NCBI GenBank assembly: GCA_021815905.1
Contig: JAKAZP010000036.1
Location: forward strand, 1-11,910
Direction of reading: 5' to 3'
Origin: Pseudomonadota bacterium
GTDB taxonomy: Bacteria; Pseudomonadota; Gammaproteobacteria; Steroidobacterales; Steroidobacteraceae
Length of the DNA: 11,910 nucleotides
The translations under genes were made by a program, and so were the position numbers. The stretch's first letter is position 1. The number at the start of each line of letters is the position of its first letter. The notes under the pieces are model-generated. The model was not told the origin of the DNA. It made no database searches and saw only the letters and a program-made list of their open reading frames with translations. Positions 1 to 5,227 of the stretch are shown in pieces.

Positions 1-2485
1 CCACGTCGTCGACCACCTGCTCCGGCAGCGCGGTCGCATCGACGATCATGGCGTTGACCCCGCCCGTCTCGGCGATCAGCGGCACGATCGCGCCGTCGCG
101 CGCCGCGAGCGTGCGGTTGATCGTGGTCGCCGTCGTGGTCGAGCCGGTGAAGGCGACACCGGCGACCGCCTCGTGCGCCAGAGCGAGGCTGCCGAACATC
201 GGGCCGTCGGCCGGGGTGAGCTGCAGCACCTCCCCGGGCACGCCCGCCTCGTGCAGCAGCCGCGTCATCGCGTGCGCGACCAGCGGCGTGCCCGGCGCGG
301 GCTTGGCGATCACGGCATTGCCCGCCATGAGCGCCGCGCTGACCTGCCCGGTGAAGATGGCCAGCGGGAAATTCCACGGGCTGATGCACGCAAACACGCC
401 TCGGCCCTGCAGCGAGATCGCGTTCCGCTCGCCGACCGGGCCACGCAGCTCATGCGCCTCGCCGAAGAGCCGGCGGCCCTGCTCGGCGTAGTAGCGGCAG
501 AAGTCCGCCGCTTCCCGAACCTCGGCGACCGCATCGGGCAGTGTCCTGCCGGCCTCGCGCACCAACAGGCTGAGAAACAGGCCGCGGCGCTGCTCGAGCA
601 GATCGGCCGCCCGTTCCAGAGCCTGGGCCCGTGTCGCGGCGGAGGTGCCGTCCCAGGCGCGCTGCGCGCGCGCGCAGCTCTCGAGCGCCCCGATGATCTG
701 CGCCTCGGTCGCATCCCGCGTGAGCCCCACCTGGTCGTCCTGATCGGCCGGCGATCGCACCGGAACCTCGCGCGCGAGCGGACCGCCGCCGCTCACGATC
801 GGTCCGCCCCGGTACGGCCTGGCGGCTGCCGCGCGGATCTGCGCCTGCATGGCCGCGAGCTCGGCGGGATTGCCGAAATCGACACCGCGCGAGTTGCGCC
901 GCCCCGGCGCGTGCAGCGCGGGTGGCTCGCGAATGGCCGCCGCGCGCTCGACGGCGGCGGCGGACTCGGGGTTGGGAATGATCTCGCCCACGACCTGCTC
1001 CACTGGAATCCGCTCGTTGAGGAATTGGTGCACGAAGGAAGTGTTGGCGCCGTTCTCGAGCAATCGCCGCACGAGGTAAGGCAACAGCTCCTCGTGAGTG
1101 CCGACGGGCGCGTACACCCGCACCGGCGCGAGCGCCGGCGTCCGCGCGCGCACCACGTCGTAGAGCGCGTGGCCCATGCCGTGCAGGCGCTGGAACTCGT
1201 AGCCCTCGCCATCGCCCGCGAGCGCCAGCACCGCGGCGACCGTGAGCGCGTTGTGGGTGGCGAACTGGGGATAGAGCCGCTCGCGAGCGGCGAGCAGCCG
1301 CTCGGCGCAGAGCACATAGCTCGCATCGGTCACGGGCTTCGAGGTGTAGACGGGGAAGCTGTCGAGACCGCGCTCCTGCGCGCGCTTGATTTCCGAGTCC
1401 CAGTACGCGCCCTTCACGAGCCGCACGCTCATGCGCCGTCCGCTCTCGCGCGCGAGCGCCACCACCCAGTCGATCACGTACGGCGCGCGCCGCCCATAGG
1501 CCTGCACCGCGAGCCCGAGTCCTTCCCAGGAGCGGGTCTCGGCATCGCGCGCCAGCGCCTCGAGGATGTCGAGGGACACATCGAGCCGGTCCGCCTCCTC
1601 GGCGTCGATGGTGAGTCCGATGCCGGCCCGGCAGGCGCGGCGCGCGAGCGACAGCATGCGGGGCGTGAGCCGCTCGGCGACGCGGCGCTGCTGCGTGAGC
1701 GCATACCGCGGCTCGAGCGCGGAGAGCTTCACCGAGATGCTCGAGCGGCCGTGGACAGGAGCCTCGGGTTGCGCGGCGAGCGCATCGATCGCGCGCGCAT
1801 AGGCCTCGAAATACCGCTCGGCGTCGGCGTCGGACCGCGCGCCTTCCCCGAGCACATCGAAGGAGCAGAGCGCGAGGCCGGCATCCCGTCTGCCGCGTGC
1901 GAGCGCCGACTCGATCGACTCGCCGACGATGAAAGCCTTGCCCAGCATTCGCATCGCGCGCCGCATGGAAGCGCGCACCACGGGCGCCACCACCGAGCGC
2001 GCGGGAGCGGTGCGCCCCGGTCCCACGCCGAGCAGAGCGGCGGGCGTAGGCAGCAAGCGGCTGGCCGCACCGAGCGCCGCGAGCGACAGGCGGGTCATGA
2101 GCTCGCCGCCGCCGGCACCGGCGCCCCGGAGGGCCCCCAGGCGCTCCGCAATCAAGCGGTCGGCGCTGACCGCGTCGGGCGTGCGCAGCAGCGCCTCGGC
2201 GAGGCTCATGAGCGCCCTGCCCTGGGGGCTCGCGAGCGGGAACTGCTCGAGGAGCGATTCGACGAGCGGCCGCGACCCCTTGCGGACCCGGGCCGCCTCG
2301 ACCCAGGAGATGGCCCGCCGCCGCGCGCCCTCGAGCCGTGCGTCGAGGGCGGCGAGCGCCACGCGCATCTGCGCGACGGCCTCGCCCTCGCAGCGCAGCG
2401 TGGCCGCGCGGATCGTCTCGCGCAGGGTCGAGGCGTCTGGGGTGCCGCTCAGGTCGGCGCGGCGAATGCCCGGTGTGGCAGCCAT
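1..2485 (-). CDS. putA: Bifunctional proline dehydrogenase / L-glutamate-gamma-semialdehyde dehydrogenase PutA (partial, 5' part)
   Basis: PutA oxidises proline to pyrroline-5-carboxylate with FAD, passing electrons to the membrane quinone pool, then oxidises glutamate semialdehyde to glutamate with NAD+. I translated the minus strand by hand: 828 codons are open from ATG 2485 to the left edge. Seen in order: a helical N-terminal region; the arm segment FIVGESIESAL near residue 185; the FAD barrel with SISVKLSALEPRY near 250, LTIDAEEADRLD near 290, RLVKGAYWDSEIKRA near 355 and YLVRRLLENGANTSF near 470; then the aldehyde dehydrogenase domain with SPWNFPLAIFTGQ near 700, VAFTGST near 776 and the Glu-bearing AETGG near 804. 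The active-site Cys motif must lie just past the edge. The protein starts almost at the helical domain, so it lacks the ribbon-helix-helix DNA-binding domain of E. coli PutA. No clear Shine-Dalgarno precedes the ATG, so the exact start is less sure than the identity. It is divergent from the Lrp-type gene. Confidence 0.97.
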   Translation of the reverse strand, partial: MAATPGIRRADLSGTPDASTLRETIRAATLRCEGEAVAQMRVALAALDARLEGARRRAISWVEAARVRKGSRPLVESLLEQFPLASPQGRALMSLAEALLRTPDAVSADRLIAERLGALRGAGAGGGELMTRLSLAALGAASRLLPTPAALLGVGPGRTAPARSVVAPVVRASMRRAMRMLGKAFIVGESIESALARGRRDAGLALCSFDVLGEGARSDADAERYFEAYARAIDALAAQPEAPVHGRSSISVKLSALEPRYALTQQRRVAERLTPRMLSLARRACRAGIGLTIDAEEADRLDVSLDILEALARDAETRSWEGLGLAVQAYGRRAPYVIDWVVALARESGRRMSVRLVKGAYWDSEIKRAQERGLDSFPVYTSKPVTDASYVLCAERLLAARERLYPQFATHNALTVAAVLALAGDGEGYEFQRLHGMGHALYDVVRARTPALAPVRVYAPVGTHEELLPYLVRRLLENGANTSFVHQFLNERIPVEQVVGEIIPNPESAAAVERAAAIREPPALHAPGRRNSRGVDFGNPAELAAMQAQIRAAAARPYRGGPIVSGGGPLAREVPVRSPADQDDQVGLTRDATEAQIIGALESCARAQRAWDGTSAATRAQALERAADLLEQRRGLFLSLLVREAGRTLPDAVAEVREAADFCRYYAEQGRRLFGEAHELRGPVGERNAISLQGRGVFACISPWNFPLAIFTGQVSAALMAGNAVIAKPAPGTPLVAHAMTRLLHEAGVPGEVLQLTPADGPMFGSLALAHEAVAGVAFTGSTTTATTINRTLAARDGAIVPLIAETGGVNAMIVDATALPEQVVDDV

Positions 2486-2504
2486 GGGGCTCGGTTCGGG
2501 TGGA

Positions 2505-2519
2505 CAGTAAATTATTCTT
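2505..2519. promoter_or_regulatory. Lrp-type operator box 1 (putA-proximal)
   Basis: The sequence CAGTAAATTATTCTT matches the published E. coli Lrp selection consensus YAGHAWATTWTDCTR at 14 of 15 positions; only the last base differs. It lies 20 bp upstream of the putA start codon, inside an AT-rich island. It covers the likely putA -10 or start-site region, so a bound regulator would act directly on putA transcription. The consensus is known; occupation by the neighbouring regulator is inferred. Confidence 0.7.
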
Positions 2520-2537
2520 ATGATACCCCCCTGCAAA
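2511..2537 (-). promoter_or_regulatory. Candidate putA promoter (weak -35)
   Basis: On the minus strand two -10-like hexamers are seen: TATCAT (2520-2525) and AATAAT (2511-2516), each matching TATAAT at 5 of 6 positions. Neither has a good -35: the best for AATAAT is TTTGCA at 2532-2537 with a short 15-bp spacer, and TATCAT has only A/T runs at the right distance. A poor -35 fits an activator-dependent promoter, as expected if an Lrp-type protein switches putA on with proline. Either choice gives a 5' leader of about 18-27 nt. This is sequence inspection only. Confidence 0.3.
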
Positions 2538-2538
2538 G

Positions 2539-2568
2539 ATGATATTTTTCCGTTTTGGCCGCTATAAC
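2539..2568 (+). promoter_or_regulatory. Candidate promoter of the Lrp-family gene
   Basis: The -10-like hexamer TATAAC (2563-2568) matches 5 of 6 consensus positions. An ATGATA hexamer (2539-2544) matches TTGACA at 4 of 6, with an 18-bp spacer. Transcription would begin near 2575, giving a leader of only about 8-9 nt before ATG 2584. Lrp box 2 covers the predicted start site, which would suit autorepression. Confidence 0.4.
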
Positions 2569-2582
2569 AGCAATTTATTCTG
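2568..2582. promoter_or_regulatory. Lrp-type operator box 2 (regulator-proximal)
   Basis: The sequence CAGCAATTTATTCTG matches YAGHAWATTWTDCTR at 14 of 15 positions (T in place of A at position 7). Its centre (2575) is 63 bp from the centre of box 1 (2512), six turns of B-DNA, so both boxes face the same side of the helix. It ends one base before ATG 2584 of the regulator gene, which points to autoregulation. Confidence 0.7.
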
Positions 2583-2583
2583 C

Positions 2584-3096
2584 ATGCCCTCCAAGGCCCC
2601 ACCCGGATACGGTACGAGCTCCCCCGGACGCCGGCCGCTCGATCGCATCGACCGCAAGCTGCTGGCACGCCTGCAGCAGGACGGCCGCACCGCCATCTCC
2701 CAGCTCGCCCGGGAGGTGCATCTCACCGTCACGCCGACCCTCGAGCGCGTGCGCCGCCTCGAGGCGGACGGGTTCATCGAGGGGTATTTCGCCCGGCTCG
2801 ACGCCCGCAGGCTCGGCCTGGGGCTCCTCGCCTACGTCGAGGTGTCGCTCGATCGCACGACGCCGGACTCGTTCGAGCGCTTCAAGGAGGTGGTGCTGGC
2901 CCACGATGAGATCATGGAATGCCACATGGTCGCCGGCGGCTTCGACTACCTGCTGAAGGTGTGTGTCAGGGACATGGAAACCTACCGCACGCTGCTCGGG
3001 GACACCATCGCCTCCGTGCGCGGCGTCCAGCAGACGCACACCTATTTCGTGATGGAGGAAGTCAAATCGACGCACGCCATCGCGGTGCCGGATTGA
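2584..3096 (+). CDS. Lrp/AsnC-family transcriptional regulator, probable proline-responsive regulator of putA
   Basis: A 170-residue DNA-binding protein of the feast/famine family, very close in layout and sequence to E. coli Lrp. The helix-turn-helix spans about residues 19-66, with LDRIDRKLLARLQQDGR and the recognition stretch TPTLERVRRLEADGFIEGY. The C-terminal ligand-binding/oligomerisation (RAM) domain spans about 77-160, with ECHMVAGGFDYLLKV (112-126) and the TYFVMEEVK end. I chose ATG 2584 over the in-frame ATG 2539: it gives the usual family length, and the best -10 and an Lrp box lie between the two ATGs. No Shine-Dalgarno precedes either. It is divergent from putA, and that PutA has no DNA-binding domain of its own. 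By analogy with Lrp-type PutR proteins of other proteobacteria, I infer proline-dependent activation of putA plus autoregulation. A BkdR- or global Lrp-like role is the alternative. Confidence 0.93.
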   Translation: MPSKAPPGYGTSSPGRRPLDRIDRKLLARLQQDGRTAISQLAREVHLTVTPTLERVRRLEADGFIEGYFARLDARRLGLGLLAYVEVSLDRTTPDSFERFKEVVLAHDEIMECHMVAGGFDYLLKVCVRDMETYRTLLGDTIASVRGVQQTHTYFVMEEVKSTHAIAVPD

Positions 3097-3102
3097 GCCG
3101 GC
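3087..3102. terminator. Weak hairpin at the convergent gene ends
   Basis: Arms GCCGG (3087-3091) and CCGGC (3098-3102) enclose a 6-nt loop holding most of the regulator's stop codon. The two convergent genes end only 16 bp apart. There is no T-run on either strand, so this is a weak intrinsic-terminator candidate at best. Confidence 0.2.
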
Positions 3103-3112
3103 GCCGGGAGGC

Positions 3113-4312
3113 TCAGCGCGAGCCGTACACCTTCCCCAACGCCTGGGCGAAGTATGCGATGTTGTCGCCGCGCAGCCCCGCGACATTGATGCGCCCGTCG
3201 TCCATCATGTAGATGTGGTGGCGCTCGCGCAGCTCGCGGACCGCCGGCGCGTCGACGCCGAGGTACGAGAACATTCCGCGCTGCCTGAGCAGATGGGAGA
3301 AATCCCGGCGCGGGCAGCTTTCCCGCAGCTCCCGCACGAGCTGCTCCCGCAGCTGACCGATGCGGTTGCGCATCCCGTCGAGCTCCGTGCGCCACGACGC
3401 CCGCAGCGGCGCGCTCGAGAGAATCTCGTGCACGATGGCGGCCCCGTGATCCGGAGGCATGGAATACAGCCCGCGCGCGATGCGCACGAGCTGGCTGAGC
3501 GCCGCTTCGGCGGCGGCGGCGCTTTCTCCGAGCACGTGCAGAGACCCGGTGCGCTCGCGATAGAGGCCGAAGTTCTTCGAGCAGGAAACCGCGACCAGCG
3601 CCTCGGGCAGCTCGGCGCAGAACAGTCGCGGCGCGAACGCATCCTGCTCCAGACCCGCGCCGAATCCCTGGTACGCGATGTCGATGAACGGCAACAGCGA
3701 GCGGCGCTGGAACAGCGCGAGCAGCCCGCGCCACTCACTCTCCGTCAGGTCGGCGCCGGTCGGGTTGTGACAGGAGGCATGCAGCAGCACCACCGAGCGG
3801 GGCGTGAGGCGCTCGAGCGCCTGCAGCATGGCCTCGAACGCGACACCGCCCGTCGAGACATCGAAGTACGGATAGCTCTCGAGCTTCAGGCCGCAGCTCG
3901 TGAGCAGCGGCGGATGATTGGCCCAGGTGGGCGCGCTCACGTACACGGTCGCATCCGCAGCGGCGAGCCGCACGAGGCCCGCTCCGAGACGCAAGGCGCC
4001 GCAGCCGCCGGGCGCCTGAATGGTCCGCAGGCGTCCCGAGGCGAGCGCCGGATGGTCGGCGCCGAAGACCAGCCGCGCCATCGCCTCGTTGAACCCGGCA
4101 TTCCCGGCCGCCGCCACGTACGTCTTGGTGGTCTCGCGCGCGAGCAGCGCCTGCTGGGCATCCCGGACCGCCTGCATGACGGGAGTCTCGCCGCTCTCGT
4201 CCCGGTACACCCCGACGCCCAGGTCCACCTTGCGCGGATCCGAGTCCGCGCGGAAGGCGGCCATGAGGCCGAGAATGGGATCAAGCGGCAGACGATCGAG
4301 ATGCTCGAGCAC
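3113..4312 (-). CDS. Aspartate/aromatic amino acid aminotransferase (class I, PLP-dependent)
   Basis: A 399-residue cytosolic transaminase of the AspC/TyrB subfamily (E. coli AspC has 396), exchanging amino groups between aspartate or aromatic amino acids and 2-oxoglutarate. Seen: DPILGLMAAF near the N-terminus, GVYRDESGETPVM (34-46), the cofactor-loop QAPGGCGALR (99-108), Trp130, CHNPTG (181-186), DIAYQGF with Asp211 and Tyr214, the Schiff-base Lys246 in SCSKNFGLY, Arg280 in ARGLYSMPPDHG (matching the side-chain-carboxylate Arg of AspC) and Arg374 in GRINVAG (alpha-carboxylate). The start is GTG 4312, because AGGAGG lies 6 nt upstream (4319-4324) and the homology begins at once with LEHLDRLPLDPILG. 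An upstream extension of the frame overlaps the TetR gene and is not credible. The gene follows the TetR gene by 53 bp on the same strand, probably as one transcript. Aromatic (TyrB-like) versus aspartate preference cannot be fixed from sequence; YSMPPDHG leans aromatic. Confidence 0.95.
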   Translation of the reverse strand: MLEHLDRLPLDPILGLMAAFRADSDPRKVDLGVGVYRDESGETPVMQAVRDAQQALLARETTKTYVAAAGNAGFNEAMARLVFGADHPALASGRLRTIQAPGGCGALRLGAGLVRLAAADATVYVSAPTWANHPPLLTSCGLKLESYPYFDVSTGGVAFEAMLQALERLTPRSVVLLHASCHNPTGADLTESEWRGLLALFQRRSLLPFIDIAYQGFGAGLEQDAFAPRLFCAELPEALVAVSCSKNFGLYRERTGSLHVLGESAAAAEAALSQLVRIARGLYSMPPDHGAAIVHEILSSAPLRASWRTELDGMRNRIGQLREQLVRELRESCPRRDFSHLLRQRGMFSYLGVDAPAVRELRERHHIYMMDDGRINVAGLRGDNIAYFAQALGKVYGSR

Positions 4313-4351
4313 GCGGGACCTCCTCGCCACCCGGCATCGGGGCCGGGGACG

Positions 4352-4381
4352 GCAAAGCCCCCAGTCTACACGGGGGGTTGC
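4352..4381. other. Inter-cistronic inverted repeat spanning the TetR stop codon
   Basis: GCAA plus CCCCC (4352-4362) pairs with GGGGG plus TTGC (4372-4381), with a small internal mismatch and a loop holding the TAG stop of the TetR-like gene. In the minus-strand transcript it falls between the regulator and the aminotransferase, where it could attenuate read-through or affect mRNA stability. It has no T-run. Confidence 0.35.
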
Positions 4382-5067
4382 TCCAGATCGCGCCGGTGAG
4401 CCGCAGCCGAGCCCGCGTTCGAGCGAGCGGCCGCCTCGCACGGATGAGGCTCGGCGAGCGCCGCGAGCAGCAGCTCGATGAGCTCGCTGTCCCATATCAT
4501 CTGCTCGGGATCGGTCACCGCGACGTCCGGCACCATGAGGCTCGCCAGGATCAGCTCACAGGCGCTGTCGGGATTGCGCCGCGCGAGCGAGCCGTCGCGC
4601 GCTCCCTGCTCCAGCAGGCGCTTCAGACGCATGCGCACCATCATGTCGCGCTCGTGCAGGCGGTGCTGAAGAGCGTCGGGCAGATCGCGTCCCCGGCGGA
4701 ACGAGAGCAGCGTGCCGCACCGGCGCCGCGCCTCCAGGGCGCCGACGAGGAATGCGGCGAGCTTGTCGAGCGCCGTGCCGGGAGCGGTTTCGGCGCGCAG
4801 CAGCGCATCGGACAACACCTGCGCGGTCCGCGCATAGCAGGCGTCCACCAGCTCCGGCAGATCCTCGAGCCCCTCGGGCAGGCTCGAGAGCGGCTCACCG
4901 ACCTCGCGGGCGATCGCGCCCCACGGCAGACGATGATCACCCCGCCGGGCAATGAGCCTCGTCGCGGCATCGACGATGCCTTCGCGTGTCACGGGACTCG
5001 GGCGCCGCGGTGGCCCGCTTTCGTCGTTGCACGCCGGCCGGCCGGCGAACTCGGTGATGTCGAGCAC
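4366..5067 (-). CDS. TetR-type transcriptional regulator with a divergent helix-turn-helix
   Basis: A 233-residue protein. Residues about 25-80 fit the TetR N-terminal DNA-binding domain: VTREGIVDAATRLIARRG as helix 1, then LPWGAIAREVG, then LPELVDACYART as helix 4. The turn and recognition helix are unusual: GEPLSSLPEGLEDL stands where family members have G-x-LYxHFxSKxxL, so the aromatic/His signature is missing. Residues about 85-205 are alpha-helical in character, as expected for the ligand-binding domain, and include a basic stretch (HERDMMVRMRLKRLLEQG). The last 20 or so residues are low-complexity. The start is GTG 5067: GGAGGA lies 9 nt upstream, inside a palindrome (5072-5092). The gene precedes an aminotransferase in the same orientation, which suggests control of that gene and of itself. 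The ligand is unknown. Confidence 0.82.
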   Translation of the reverse strand: MLDITEFAGRPACNDESGPPRRPSPVTREGIVDAATRLIARRGDHRLPWGAIAREVGEPLSSLPEGLEDLPELVDACYARTAQVLSDALLRAETAPGTALDKLAAFLVGALEARRRCGTLLSFRRGRDLPDALQHRLHERDMMVRMRLKRLLEQGARDGSLARRNPDSACELILASLMVPDVAVTDPEQMIWDSELIELLLAALAEPHPCEAAARSNAGSAAAHRRDLEQPPV

Positions 5068-5071
5068 GGAT

Positions 5072-5092
5072 TGGGATCCTCCGGGGATCCCA
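5072..5092. promoter_or_regulatory. Palindrome over the TetR-gene ribosome-binding site
   Basis: TGGGATCC (5072-5079) and GGATCCCA (5085-5092) form a perfect 8-bp inverted repeat around a 5-bp centre. The GGAGGA ribosome-binding site (5077-5082, minus strand) sits in its centre and one arm. It could be the DNA operator of the TetR protein itself (autoregulation) or an RNA hairpin that hides the ribosome-binding site. The symmetry is seen; the role is inferred. Confidence 0.5.
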
Positions 5093-5183
5093 CGAGCAAC
5101 GGCCGTGCCAGCGGCACTCCTGCCGCGGCCCCCTCCGATCGGGACTCTCGCCCTCGGCAGGTCCCATTCGGGTGCGTGCGGGC

Positions 5184-5214
5184 GCCCGAGCGCACCGGGG
5201 AGGTGCGCTCGGGC
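5184..5214 (-). terminator. Strong hairpin downstream of opgH, probable terminator
   Basis: GCCCGAGCGCACC (5184-5196) and GGTGCGCTCGGGC (5202-5214) form a perfect 13-bp stem with a 5-nt loop, beginning 13 bp after the opgH stop codon. This is a very stable GC-rich hairpin. No T-run follows on the minus strand, so it may stop or pause polymerase less efficiently than a standard terminator, or may protect the mRNA 3' end. It separates opgGH from the TetR-aminotransferase unit. Confidence 0.6.
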
Positions 5215-5227
5215 ATCCCGCTCGGGC

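Noticed and set aside
173..2542. 789-codon open frame on the plus strand opposite putA
   Set aside because: It is Arg/Ala/His-rich with no family likeness and runs wholly antisense to a clearly conserved enzyme; GC-biased third positions explain its length.
3215..4399. 394-codon plus-strand frame opposite the aminotransferase
   Set aside because: Antisense to a protein with all catalytic residues of its family; no coding evidence of its own.
4313..4495. 61-residue N-terminal extension of the aminotransferase
   Set aside because: It overlaps the TetR gene, is Arg-rich and unlike the family, while GTG 4312 has an ideal ribosome-binding site and full homology.
5105..5117. Short inverted repeat GTGCC-AGC-GGCAC upstream of the TetR gene
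   Set aside because: Five-base arms in GC-rich sequence are expected by chance; the 5072-5092 dyad is the better operator candidate.
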